Origin: Desulfobacca acetoxidans DSM 11109
Lineage (GTDB): Bacteria; Desulfobacterota; Desulfobaccia; Desulfobaccales; Desulfobaccaceae
DNA: 64,000 bases
Reading direction: 5' to 3'
Assembly (NCBI RefSeq): GCF_000195295.1
Contig: NC_015388.1
Coordinates: forward strand, 2,542,001 to 2,606,000
Below, one piece after another: positions 9,886 through 18,099 of this stretch. A program made the translations under genes and the position numbers. The notes under the pieces are model-generated. The model did not search any database and was not told where the DNA came from. It worked only from the letters and a program-made list of their open reading frames with translations. The stretch's first letter is position 1; each line of letters opens with the position of its first letter.

Positions 9886-12325
9886 AGTCAGAAGATTTTT
9901 GGAATTGAACCAGATTCAGCGGCTCTGGCGACAACTCCCCGCAGGGAAACGCGCCGCAGCCGGAGCGGCTGGACAGGGAAAATGGTTTAGGATCTTTTTG
10001 TTGGTTGTATTCAGCCTGCTTGCAGCCATTATCGTCTATCCCCGCTCTCAGGTATCCTATCCTGATTATCGGGTGAATGACATTGCCCAAGCCAACATCA
10101 AAGCAACCGCGGATTTTTTGGTCGAAGATCAAGAATCAACCGCCAAACGGCAGCAAGAATGCATAACTGAAAGTCCTTTGGTATACGATCTGGACGAGCG
10201 GGTCGGAGCGGAGATCAATGCCCGGTTGCATGACGCCTTCGAATTTATGCGGCAGGCCAGACAGGAAGCATTACAAGAAGCGACAAGCCATCGGGGCGAA
10301 CCCGGCGCTGCTATAACCTCGCCTCCCTTCTCGCAGGTATACAAGATAATACTTGATAAAAAACCGGAATTCGAGCGGCGCCTGGGTGTTGTCCTGCCTA
10401 ACAATATCTTCTACCTGTTGGCGCGCGATAATTTCTCCGTACAGTGGGAGGATATTATCAGTCAACAGGTAAATTTTGTCGTCTCCCAGGGTGTTTTCAG
10501 TGAGCAGTCCTCGGGGTTGCAGAACCAACGCCGGCACATTATTATCCGTCACCTGCCCTCCTGGAATGAGAAAGTCGAAAACAATCCCGAGCGTTTCTTA
10601 CCAGTTGAGGAAGCGAGAAAAAAGGTCGGACTCTATTGTCGGGAGACCGTTACCCTGCCGACGGGATCGCGCTATGCGGTTTGCGAGGTCGCCCAATCCC
10701 TGGTCGTTCCCAACCTGGCTTTAAACCGGGCTGAAACCGAGCGCCGTAAACTTAAACGTCTGCAGGAACTGCGTCCGGTCTACTTTCAGATAAAACAGGG
10801 CGAGATGCTGGTGCGCGAAGGTGAGAAAATAACCCCCACCCACCTAATTAAGCTTCAGACAATGAAGAAAGAAACCCCTCAGGGATGGTGGCTCTGGAAG
10901 TTTTTAGGCTCTTTCTTCATCATTGTCCTGCTCTTTGGCGCCTGTTATCAGTTAAGCCGTCTCTTTGCCAAAAAATCGTCTCACAATAACACTGAGCTGA
11001 CCTTTCTGGCCTTAATTCTTCTGAGCGTAACCCTGTTGAATTTGGGTCTGACAATCTTTGGCGATGCCCTAACCCGCCTTAGCCCCCTTATCTCCAAAAA
11101 TTTCATCTTTTATCTACCGGTGGCATTGGCTCCGATCCTGGCGAATATCTTTATCGGCTTAGAAGTCGCAGTCATGATCTCTTTTCTGGCCTCCATACTC
11201 ACCGCCATGTTGCTGGAAAACCCTTTTTTATTTTTTGTCTATTTTTCAGTAAGTAACCTGGTGGGTGTTTGGGGGACCCGTTATTGCCGCAACCGCTGGG
11301 TCCTCATCCGTACGGGCCTTAGTGTGGCGGTGGTTAATTTTGCCATGGTCCTCGCCATAAAACTCTTAGACTTGCCGCTGGATCTGGAAGACGTTTTTTT
11401 CGGCGGCGTCTTTGCCCTAGGCGGTGGCATCCAGGTAGGTATCCTGGCGTCCGGACTGGCGCCAATTTTGGAGATGTTATTTGATCTGACTTCGGATATC
11501 AAACTGCTGGAGTTGTTAAATTTGGAGCGCCCGATGTTGCGGCAGTTGATGTTGGCAGCCCCTGGAACCTATCATCACTCCATCATCGTGGGGAACATGG
11601 TGGAGGCGGCGGCGGAAAAAATCGGCGCCAACCCTCTGCTGGCCAAGGCCGCAGCCTATTACCATGACATCGGCAAGATCAAAAAGCCCACCTACTTTGT
11701 GGAGAATCAGCTAGGCGGCGAAAATAAACATGAAAAACTGGCCCCTTCCATGAGCAGTCTGATTCTGCAGGCCCACGTCAAAGACGGGATGGAGCTTGCC
11801 CGACAGGACAGGGTCGGCCAGAAGATTATTGATATCATCCAGCAACACCACGGCACCAGTTTCATGGCCTATTTTTTCAATAAGGCCAAACAGCAGGCGG
11901 CTAACCCGCAGCAGGTAAATATTGAAGACTACCGCTATCCCGGACCCCGACCGCAGACCAAAGAGGCCGGATTAGTCTTGCTGGCGGATCAGGTGGAGGC
12001 CGCCTCCAAGACCCTTCTGGATCCGACCCCGGCCAGAATTCAGGGATTAGTACAAAAGATCATCAACAATATCTTTGCCGACGGACAGTTGGATGAATGC
12101 GAACTTACTCTCAAAGACTTGCATGAAATCGCCAAAAGTTTCATAAAAATCCTCAGCGGCATCTTCCACCACCGAGTAGATTACCCCCAGGCAGCCGATA
12201 AAGGCGGCGAAAAAAAGAAAAGTAGTGACGATCTGGATAAACAACCGGCAGAGAAAGATTCCCTTAAACCCCACAAAGATCAGGAAAAGGGTCGAGAAGA
12301 TCTTAAGCGCCTTGGATTGTCCTAA
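9860..12325 (+). CDS. pgpH: 7TM-HD cyclic-dinucleotide phosphodiesterase, PgpH/YqfF family
   Basis: Membrane HD-domain phosphodiesterase. Characterised PgpH members hydrolyse c-di-AMP to pApA. An N-terminal membrane anchor (WFRIFLLVVFSLLAAIIVYP) is followed by a large extracytoplasmic 7TMR-HDED region, seven hydrophobic helices (about 10.9-11.45 kb) and the cytosolic HD domain. Key residues are TYHHS, YYHDIGK near residue 600 and QHHGT. The C-terminus is a charged Lys-rich tail. ATG 9860 (MIEKKNNHK) is chosen over the in-frame 9821 start because it gives the usual short N-terminus. The gene overlaps phoH by 26 bases and ybeY by 101. Confidence 0.93.
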   Translation: MIEKKNNHKVRRFLELNQIQRLWRQLPAGKRAAAGAAGQGKWFRIFLLVVFSLLAAIIVYPRSQVSYPDYRVNDIAQANIKATADFLVEDQESTAKRQQECITESPLVYDLDERVGAEINARLHDAFEFMRQARQEALQEATSHRGEPGAAITSPPFSQVYKIILDKKPEFERRLGVVLPNNIFYLLARDNFSVQWEDIISQQVNFVVSQGVFSEQSSGLQNQRRHIIIRHLPSWNEKVENNPERFLPVEEARKKVGLYCRETVTLPTGSRYAVCEVAQSLVVPNLALNRAETERRKLKRLQELRPVYFQIKQGEMLVREGEKITPTHLIKLQTMKKETPQGWWLWKFLGSFFIIVLLFGACYQLSRLFAKKSSHNNTELTFLALILLSVTLLNLGLTIFGDALTRLSPLISKNFIFYLPVALAPILANIFIGLEVAVMISFLASILTAMLLENPFLFFVYFSVSNLVGVWGTRYCRNRWVLIRTGLSVAVVNFAMVLAIKLLDLPLDLEDVFFGGVFALGGGIQVGILASGLAPILEMLFDLTSDIKLLELLNLERPMLRQLMLAAPGTYHHSIIVGNMVEAAAEKIGANPLLAKAAAYYHDIGKIKKPTYFVENQLGGENKHEKLAPSMSSLILQAHVKDGMELARQDRVGQKIIDIIQQHHGTSFMAYFFNKAKQQAANPQQVNIEDYRYPGPRPQTKEAGLVLLADQVEAASKTLLDPTPARIQGLVQKIINNIFADGQLDECELTLKDLHEIAKSFIKILSGIFHHRVDYPQAADKGGEKKKSSDDLDKQPAEKDSLKPHKDQEKGREDLKRLGLS

Positions 12326-12698
12326 GGCCGAATTGAGCCTCACCTTCGTGAATGACCCGGCTATGGCTCGTCTCAATCGGACCATCATGCAACGGCGAGG
12401 CACCACCAATGTCATCGCCCTGCCCCAGCAGGGAGGTCCTTTCCCTGAGGTCCAACCCCAGATTCTGGGCGATGTCATTATTTCGCTTGAGACGACCCAG
12501 CGCCAGGCCTGGCAGCAAGGTTGGGAGTTCGCCGAACTCTTTGATCTTTACCTCATTCATGGCATTCTCCATCTTTTGGGGTACGATCATGAAACCAGCG
12601 AAGCCGCAGCCCAGTGCATGGCCGTCAAAACCAAAGAACTTTTTTTGCGGTTGTATCCGGAATTGAAGGAGGTTATTGCGTGGCCAGATTGGAAGTAA
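12225..12698 (+). CDS. ybeY: Endoribonuclease YbeY (16S rRNA maturation factor)
   Basis: Zinc-dependent RNase for 16S rRNA 3'-end maturation and ribosome quality control. The metal motif [11 protein letters not shown] spans residues 112-122 and holds all three His ligands. The N-terminus ([11 protein letters not shown]) matches family beginnings, which supports the GTG start at 12225 although it lies 101 bases inside the end of pgpH. Length is 157 residues, as expected. It overlaps pdxJ by 19 bases. Such deep overlap suggests tight translational coupling with pgpH. Confidence 0.95.
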   Translation: MTIWINNRQRKIPLNPTKIRKRVEKILSALDCPKAELSLTFVNDPAMARLNRTIMQRRGTTNVIALPQQGGPFPEVQPQILGDVIISLETTQRQAWQQGWEFAELFDLYLIHGILHLLGYDHETSEAAAQCMAVKTKELFLRLYPELKEVIAWPDWK

Positions 12699-13396
12699 AT
12701 GTAGATCATATCGCAACTTTGCGGCAGGCACGGCTGATTGATGAACCCGATCCGGTAACCGCGGCGGCGCTAGCGGAATTGGCCGGCGCCGACGGTATTA
12801 TTGTGCACCTGCGCGAGGATCGGCGACATATCCAGGACCGGGATGTCAGAATTCTGCGACAGACGGTTAAGACCCGTCTCAATCTGGAAATGGCGGCTAC
12901 CGCCGAAATAATCGGTATTGCCAAAGAAATCAGACCCGATGTCGCAACCCTGGTCCCGGAAAAACGTGAGGAATTGACCACCGAAGGCGGATTGGACGTT
13001 GCCGGCTATCAGGATCATATCCATCAGGCCGTCCAACAATTGCAGCAGGCGGGTATTCGGGTCAGCCTTTTCGTTGACCCGCAGCCGGAGCAGCTCAAGG
13101 CCGCATCGGTGGTAGGCGCTAACTACGTGGAACTGCATACCGGCACCTATGCCGAGGCTCGTTCAGAAGATGAAGCAGACCGGTTATTCGAAGAATTACT
13201 GGCTGCCGCAGCCCATGCCCGGCAATTGGGGCTGGCGGTAAAAGCCGGGCATGGCCTTAATTACCGCAATATTAAACGCTTCCGGGGCCGCAAAGAGTTT
13301 GACGAGTATAGCATCGGCCACAGCATCATCTCCCGAGCAGTACTGGTCGGCCTCGAGAGGGCGGTCAGGGAAATGATAGCCTTGATTAAATCATGA
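12680..13396 (+). CDS. pdxJ: Pyridoxine 5'-phosphate synthase
   Basis: Condenses 3-amino-2-oxopropyl phosphate with 1-deoxy-D-xylulose 5-phosphate, the last step of DXP-dependent vitamin B6 synthesis. Conserved PdxJ segments are [71 protein letters not shown] and AGHGLNYRN. The start is GTG 12680, within the end of ybeY, with GGAGGT about 8 bases upstream. The frame is open to 12614, but that start would add an uncharacteristic leader. The product has 238 residues. Confidence 0.96.
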   Translation: MARLEVNVDHIATLRQARLIDEPDPVTAAALAELAGADGIIVHLREDRRHIQDRDVRILRQTVKTRLNLEMAATAEIIGIAKEIRPDVATLVPEKREELTTEGGLDVAGYQDHIHQAVQQLQQAGIRVSLFVDPQPEQLKAASVVGANYVELHTGTYAEARSEDEADRLFEELLAAAAHARQLGLAVKAGHGLNYRNIKRFRGRKEFDEYSIGHSIISRAVLVGLERAVREMIALIKS

Positions 13397-13486
13397 AAGA
13401 GCTTGCGAGGAAAAGCGAAGCATAGTTTACCTTGGGACAAAAATTGTAAAGTGGGCACCGCCCGCCATTACTTCAGGAGGTCAACA

Positions 13487-13930
13487 ATGAAAAAAACTCT
13501 TTTGGTATCGGCTGCGTTACTACTGGCATCGTTAGTTTTCACCGGCTGCGACAAGAAAGAAGAACCCCCTAAACCCAAAGAAGGAATCTCCAAAGATCAA
13601 ATACAAGAGCAGGCCGGGAAACTCCTTGATATGACCAAAGATTTCCTTGAGGAGCAGAAAGCCAAATATTTTAATGACCTGCAGTCAAAAATGCAGGATT
13701 TCAATCAGAAGCTGGACGAACTTCAGGCCCGTGCCGAAAAGGCGACCCCGGAGATGAAGTCCAAACTCCAGAACTTGGTCCAACAATTACAGCAGAAACA
13801 AGAAGTAGCCAAGAAGCAATTGGAGGAGTCCAAGGGAGCGGTTGGCCAGACCTGGGATGACATGAAGTCCAAACTGGATAACACCCTCAAACAGATGGAC
13901 CAGGATCTAGAAAAAGGCAAGGATATTTAG
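13487..13930 (+). CDS. Small coiled-coil lipoprotein
   Basis: A 147-residue protein with a lipoprotein signal (MKKTLLVSAALLLASLVFTGC, lipidation Cys 21), then a charged linker (DKKEEPPKPKEG) and a long Gln/Lys/Glu-rich amphipathic helix that is likely a coiled coil. No catalytic motif is seen. An ideal AGGAGG lies 7 bases before ATG 13487; the frame is open to 13403 without a signal peptide, so the short form is right. The gap before it holds a GCTT...AAGC imperfect hairpin (about 13404-13424). It is probably an envelope structural or stress protein. Confidence 0.85.
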   Translation: MKKTLLVSAALLLASLVFTGCDKKEEPPKPKEGISKDQIQEQAGKLLDMTKDFLEEQKAKYFNDLQSKMQDFNQKLDELQARAEKATPEMKSKLQNLVQQLQQKQEVAKKQLEESKGAVGQTWDDMKSKLDNTLKQMDQDLEKGKDI

Positions 13931-14012
13931 GGATTATCTTCCCAAGGGCTATACACCCAAAGGTTTCCGGATTCTACCAGGAGGTTAGAGCAGCCGATTC
14001 TAATAATGAATT

Positions 14013-14744
14013 TCATTCCGGTTCATTCCCCGCCAGTTTCTCAACCTCCTGGCAGCAGAGGGGATGGCCCAGGCGGCAGCCTTCTTTAAAATCAACCAGG
14101 GCCTTGTCCGGTCGATTCATATGATGCAGATACAGATTACCGCGGAAAAAGTAGGCATGCGGCAGATCCGGGCGCAGCTTGATGGCGGTAGAAAAGTCGT
14201 TTAACGCCGTCTGATATTTGTTTTGACATAACCAGGCCATCCCACGATGATTAAAGGCCCAGGGGTCATTGGGAAGCAATTTGACCGCCCGGTTGAGATC
14301 ACGCATGGCCGCTCCGATCTTACCCTCATTGGCCAGATTAGCCCCGCGTTCCTTCAGGGCCTCGCCATTCTGCGGGTCAGCCCTCAAAACCTGGCTGAAA
14401 ACCTCGATAGCCTCCTTCCGGCGAGATAGTTCACCCAACAATCCGCCTTTCAGGAGGAGGAGACTGATTTCGTTCGGACGCTGTTTCAAGCCCTGATTTA
14501 CTTCGGTTAGAGCCTCTTCCGGATACCCTAAACGTGCCAAGGCCTGGACCCGATAGCGCCGGGCCTCCACCGAGTCAGGTTGATTTTGGAGGTATTTCCC
14601 CAACAGCTCTATTACTTCCCCATATCTTTGGGCTTTGAAGGCCTCCTTTCCCTGATCCAAAAGACTCTGCCCGGCAAGGCCAGGACAGGAAAACCCCGCC
14701 ACTAGGATGACCACTCCAATCCAAGCTCCGCTTGATCTTCTCAT
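14013..14744 (-). CDS. Exported TPR-repeat protein
   Basis: A 243-residue protein with an N-terminal signal peptide (WIGVVILVAGFSCPGLAG) and five to six tetratricopeptide repeats (for example EALKERGANLANEGK and PWAFNHRGMAWLCQNKYQTAL), ending in a Cys-rich segment (CRLGHPLCCQEVEKL). TPR arrays mediate protein contacts, and the partner is unknown. A GAGGGGG ribosome site precedes the ATG. It converges with the upstream lipoprotein gene and lies downstream of htpX on the same strand, with a terminator between them. Confidence 0.85.
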   Translation of the reverse strand: MRRSSGAWIGVVILVAGFSCPGLAGQSLLDQGKEAFKAQRYGEVIELLGKYLQNQPDSVEARRYRVQALARLGYPEEALTEVNQGLKQRPNEISLLLLKGGLLGELSRRKEAIEVFSQVLRADPQNGEALKERGANLANEGKIGAAMRDLNRAVKLLPNDPWAFNHRGMAWLCQNKYQTALNDFSTAIKLRPDLPHAYFFRGNLYLHHMNRPDKALVDFKEGCRLGHPLCCQEVEKLAGNEPE

Positions 14745-14848
14745 AAACCAATCCCCCTCAATAAAAAGCTCCAGTCATAGTCTCTTTATATCTCAACCTT
14801 AGAACCTGCTTTCCCCCTTCATCCCTCTTCCCTCCACCGTTTTCCCTC

Positions 14849-14884
14849 TAAAAAAAATGGGCCACCGGTCTACCAGATGGCCCG
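14849..14884 (-). terminator. Intrinsic terminator of htpX
   Basis: On the minus strand a GC-rich hairpin with arms GGGCCA (14883-14878) and TGGCCC (14864-14859) is followed at once by a run of eight T (plus-strand A at 14850-14857). It lies about 30 bases after the htpX stop and so separates htpX from the TPR gene. Confidence 0.85.
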
Positions 14885-14914
14885 CGGGGATTGTAGTAAA
14901 ACCTCCCCTGAAAG

Positions 14915-15763
14915 TTAACTGGCGCGCATTGCTCTAAGTCGGGCGATCCGCTCTTCAATAGGGGGATGGGTGCTAAACAGACTCATTAAACCGCCGCCTG
15001 CAAAAGGACTGACAATAAACATGTTTTCGGTTGCGGGATTAGCCTGCATCGGAATCCGCTCATTGCCATAAGCCAGTTTTTCGAGAGCGCGGGCCAGAGA
15101 CTCGGGGTTGTGGCAGAGCCGGGCCCCGGTTTCATCGGCAATATACTCCCGGGAGCGGGAGATGGCCATCTGGATGAGCATAGCTGCGATGGGCGCCAAA
15201 ATGGTAAACAGCAAGGTGGTAAAGATATTGCTTCCACCCTCCTCATCCTGGCTGCTGCCGCCGAAGATCGCCGAGAAACGGGCCATATCGGCCAGCACCA
15301 TGATGGCTCCGCCCAACGTCGCGGCGATGGATTGGATCAGGATATCCCGATTGCGAACATGCCCCATTTCATGAGCCAACACCCCCTTCAATTCCGTCGG
15401 CGTCAACAGACGCAGGATGCCCTGAGTAACGGCCACTGCGGCATGTTCAGGGTTGCGGCCGGTAGCAAAGGCGTTGGGAGTCTCCTCAGGAATAATGTAC
15501 AGCCGTGGCATGGGCACCTCAGCCTGCCTGGCTAGATCAGCCACCATAGCGAAGAGGTCCGGGGCCTCCTGTTGCGTGACCTCCTGGGCGTTATACATTT
15601 TTAGAACAATCCGGTCAGAGAACCAGTAGCTGAAGAAGTTCATGGCCGCAGCCAGGATCAGGGCGATCTGCATGCCGCGGGTCCCGCCCAGAACCTTGCC
15701 GAAAAATATGATCAAAGCGGTAAGCGCCCCTAAAAGCAGGACGGTTTTTATCTGATTGGTCAT
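14915..15763 (-). CDS. htpX: Membrane zinc metalloprotease HtpX
   Basis: Inner-membrane M48 protease that degrades damaged membrane proteins, often stress induced. Two N-terminal hydrophobic segments ([16 protein letters not shown] and [18 protein letters not shown]) precede the active site HEMGH at residues 131-135 ([12 protein letters not shown]). Two more hydrophobic stretches follow, with the distal Glu in [13 protein letters not shown]. At 282 residues the length is normal. AGGAGG lies 7 bases before the ATG. It is a single-gene unit with its own promoter and terminator. Confidence 0.96.
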   Translation of the reverse strand: MTNQIKTVLLLGALTALIIFFGKVLGGTRGMQIALILAAAMNFFSYWFSDRIVLKMYNAQEVTQQEAPDLFAMVADLARQAEVPMPRLYIIPEETPNAFATGRNPEHAAVAVTQGILRLLTPTELKGVLAHEMGHVRNRDILIQSIAATLGGAIMVLADMARFSAIFGGSSQDEEGGSNIFTTLLFTILAPIAAMLIQMAISRSREYIADETGARLCHNPESLARALEKLAYGNERIPMQANPATENMFIVSPFAGGGLMSLFSTHPPIEERIARLRAMRAS

Positions 15764-15816
15764 CGGTTTGCCTCCTGGGAAATTATATCTCTACCTTGGC
15801 AGATTATTATCACTGT

Positions 15817-15833
15817 GATTATTTCCAATAATC
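15817..15833. promoter_or_regulatory. Operator-like palindrome at the htpX transcription start
   Basis: GATTATT and AATAATC form a perfect 7-bp inverted repeat with a 3-base centre. It lies immediately downstream of the predicted minus-strand -10 box, where +1 should fall. A neighbouring shorter palindrome, ATCAC-T-GTGAT, lies at about 15809-15819. Both are well placed for a repressor. No regulator gene adjoins, so the binding protein is unknown. Confidence 0.5.
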
Positions 15834-15862
15834 ATAATAATATGCTCCCAAAGTCTTGTCAA
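15834..15862 (-). promoter_or_regulatory. Sigma-70-type promoter for htpX
   Basis: Reading the minus strand, TTGACA (15862-15857) is separated by exactly 17 bases from TATTAT (15839-15834). That is a perfect -35 and a 5/6 -10. The htpX ATG is about 70 bases further on. This is one of the best promoter matches in the window. Confidence 0.75.
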
Positions 15863-16069
15863 TAGGAAGAGAATCGGGGCGATCGGATTCAAAAAACGCC
15901 ATAACAGTAGGCGTATTTACCATCTTAGAATCAGCAATTCACCCGAACTTCATAAACCAATCAAAATGTGATAATATGAGAACAAAATGCTGCAAGAAGA
16001 ATCTCAGGGCCGTTACATGCCGATGCTTATTTTTCACGGCAATTTTGAGGGTTAAGGTGAGGTAGACTT
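15863..16069. other. Divergent intergenic region before the 16070 gene
   Basis: Together with the htpX promoter this forms a 306-base gap between divergent genes. It is AT-rich. A TGTGATAATAT stretch near 15967-15977 could be an extended -10 element for the downstream plus-strand operon, but no good -35 accompanies it. A 69-codon frame at 15856-16065 has no family features or ribosome site, so I do not call it. Confidence 0.4.
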
Positions 16070-16555
16070 ATGAATCCTAAATTCGCCGCTTCTGGTACTG
16101 CAAAGTGGCAATGTCGACTACTGCCCATTATGGTGGGTTTGCTGGCAGGATTATTGTGCTACCCCACCCCGGCGCTGGCCTTCATGCCCCACTGGGATCC
16201 TGAGGAGGCGTTTTTTGTCCGGCAATTCGCCTATCTCTTTTGGGCCTTGGCCATGCTGTTTTTCATTTTTGAGCTGCGGCAGCAAAAACTGCAGCAGTAC
16301 CGGAGCTTCCGGCTGTTGGCCCGGTCTGGCGGATTTTTCGTTGCGTGGAATATCGTCTGTTTTATCGGGCAGTTTATCAGATTGATCCTGGCCCCCAATG
16401 ACCGCGCCGAACCGGCAGCCGCCTTCGTTCAAGGACTGGCTTATTGGCTGTATGTGATAACCAAACTGGATAACCTACTGCTGGCACCAGCCTTTATCTT
16501 TTTATATCTGGGTATCAGGGCATTTGGTCGAGAGGGGACGGTGAGACCCCAATGA
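16070..16555 (+). CDS. Integral membrane protein of unknown function
   Basis: A 161-residue protein not recognised as a known family. A signal-like hydrophobic segment (LLPIMVGLLAGLLCYPTPALA) is followed by a short polar HWDPEEAFF region and three more hydrophobic helices (FAYLFWALAMLFFIFEL, GGFFVAWNIVCFIGQFIRL, LLLAPAFIFLYLGI). A TGAGGT ribosome site precedes the ATG. The gene overlaps the histidine kinase by ATGA, so the two are almost certainly co-translated, and this protein may be a membrane sensor partner of the kinase. Confidence 0.75.
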   Translation: MNPKFAASGTAKWQCRLLPIMVGLLAGLLCYPTPALAFMPHWDPEEAFFVRQFAYLFWALAMLFFIFELRQQKLQQYRSFRLLARSGGFFVAWNIVCFIGQFIRLILAPNDRAEPAAAFVQGLAYWLYVITKLDNLLLAPAFIFLYLGIRAFGREGTVRPQ

Positions 16556-17640
16556 ATGTCATGCCCCTGTTCATCGCCATAGACGATATCGCCGGTTCGG
16601 TTCTGATCGTCATCGTCAGTTTGGCAGCTTTTATCCGCTGTCGCCGCCTGGTAATCCGGGAGGCCGAAAACGCCTTATGGCTGTTCCTCTATTGGCTCAC
16701 CCTGGCTCTGTTTGTCTTTAGTCTTTCTCGAGCCTTGGGACACATAGCTGGCCACCTCCTGATGTATGCCGACCTGGACTTTTTATGGAGACAGATGCGT
16801 CCTTTCAGCGGCGGCCTCAACGCCATTATTTCGATCATTGTCGCTTCCATTACTCTATTTTTTCATAATATTCAAAAGCTTTATCGGCGCATGGAGGCCG
16901 ATCACTACCATATTGAGGCTACCAGCCAGGAAATTATGGCGCTCAACCGCGAGATGGAGGCCCTGGTGATGGAACGCACCATGAGTGAGATGGCCCTGGG
17001 AATTGCCGACGGCATCCGCAACCCGCTGCAGGTCATCGGGGGATTCAGCAACCGCCTGCTTCGGAAGACGGCCCCGGAAGATCCGGCCCGAGACTGGGCT
17101 CTAGCCATCTCGGAGGCGGCCAAACGTTTAGAAGAGATGGTAGTGCGATTCGAAAGTCTGGCGCAGAATAAAAAATCCTTCTTCTCTCAGGATGATCTGA
17201 ACAAAATCGTGCGGGATATCGTGGAGATGCTGCGGGGAGAATTCGAACGCAAACACGTTCACCTGATTACCGGCTATCACTCCTATCCGGTTTATTGCCA
17301 GTTAAATCGGCATCTCCTCAAGGTGGCCATTGCCCACCTGATCCGCAATGCCTTGGAAGCCACCGGCCCCCAGGGAGAAATCCACGTTACTACCACTTGT
17401 GATAAAAACTATGCCACCCTGGTGATCCAAGACAGCGGCAAAGGCATGCCTCCTGAGGTAGTCAGCAAGGTTTTTGAACCGTATTTTACTACTAAAGTCG
17501 GCGGCACCGGCCTGGGAATGGTCTTTGCCCGCCAGATCGTGGACGAGCATCGGGGGATTATTAATCTGGAAAGCCAGGAAGGCAAAGGAACTACGGTGAC
17601 TATCAATCTGCCGGTGCGGTTCGGTGAACCGATAATCTAA
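16552..17640 (+). CDS. Membrane sensor histidine kinase with altered H-box
   Basis: A 362-residue kinase-like protein with an N-terminal membrane sensor of about three helices (residues 10-105), a short coiled coil, a HisKA-like dimerisation region and a complete HATPase_c domain. The ATPase domain shows N box HLIRNALEA, G1 DSGKGMPPE, F box FEPYFTTK, G2 GGTGLGM and the final GKGTTVTINLPV. The H-box normally reads AHEIRNPL but here is ADGIRNPL: Asp 153 (codon GAC 17008-17010) replaces the phosphorylated His. ATP binding looks intact, so it may be a pseudokinase or use another residue. No response regulator adjoins. Confidence 0.85.
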   Translation: MNVMPLFIAIDDIAGSVLIVIVSLAAFIRCRRLVIREAENALWLFLYWLTLALFVFSLSRALGHIAGHLLMYADLDFLWRQMRPFSGGLNAIISIIVASITLFFHNIQKLYRRMEADHYHIEATSQEIMALNREMEALVMERTMSEMALGIADGIRNPLQVIGGFSNRLLRKTAPEDPARDWALAISEAAKRLEEMVVRFESLAQNKKSFFSQDDLNKIVRDIVEMLRGEFERKHVHLITGYHSYPVYCQLNRHLLKVAIAHLIRNALEATGPQGEIHVTTTCDKNYATLVIQDSGKGMPPEVVSKVFEPYFTTKVGGTGLGMVFARQIVDEHRGIINLESQEGKGTTVTINLPVRFGEPII

Positions 17641-18003
17641 CCCCTTGACCAACAGGCAGAATGCGCTCCACTTCGCCGCCCCGCAATTCCAGCTTTTGAC
17701 TCTTTTCTGACAGTAAGATTCAAGGTAACCTTAGCGCATCTAGAACACGCCGGTCTGGCCAAGGAATTTCTGGACCGGAAAGAACAACGGCGCTTGCAGG
17801 TCAAGGTGGTTTTTCAGGAGACTTTTCCAGCTTTGGCGCCAGACTTTATCTGTCTATCAGAACAGGCAAATGCTCTTAACGCCTCCTATCATCCGAATAA
17901 TATCCTGGATCTGCACTCAATTTTTGTGCCGGACACTAATGATATAATTTTACATTTTAAGGCAAAACCAAAAAAGAGCAAATGTTTTTGTGGGAATGTG
18001 TGA
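17641..18003 (+). other. Open frame continuing in phase after the kinase stop, possible gene or remnant
   Basis: After the kinase TAA (17638-17640) the same frame stays open for 120 codons to TGA 18001-18003. It includes protein-like segments (FKVTLAHLEHAGLAKEFLD and QVKVVFQETFPALAPDF). No ATG occurs; TTG 17794 is the only usual start and would give 69 residues. No ribosome site is convincing and no family is recognised. It may be the eroded end of a once longer gene, a small gene with a rare start, or chance. The remaining 18004-18099 holds nothing I can identify. Confidence 0.3.
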
Positions 18004-18099
18004 CACTATTATTAAGGTTATGTAATTCAAATGAGTTATGAGCCTACTTTCAAAGACAATATTTTTATCACAATCCAAAAGTTAAGTATTAAACTGGAA

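Noticed and set aside
15856-16065. 69-codon plus-strand ORF upstream of the 16070 membrane protein
   Set aside because: Begins inside the htpX promoter -35 region and has no recognisable features or ribosome site.
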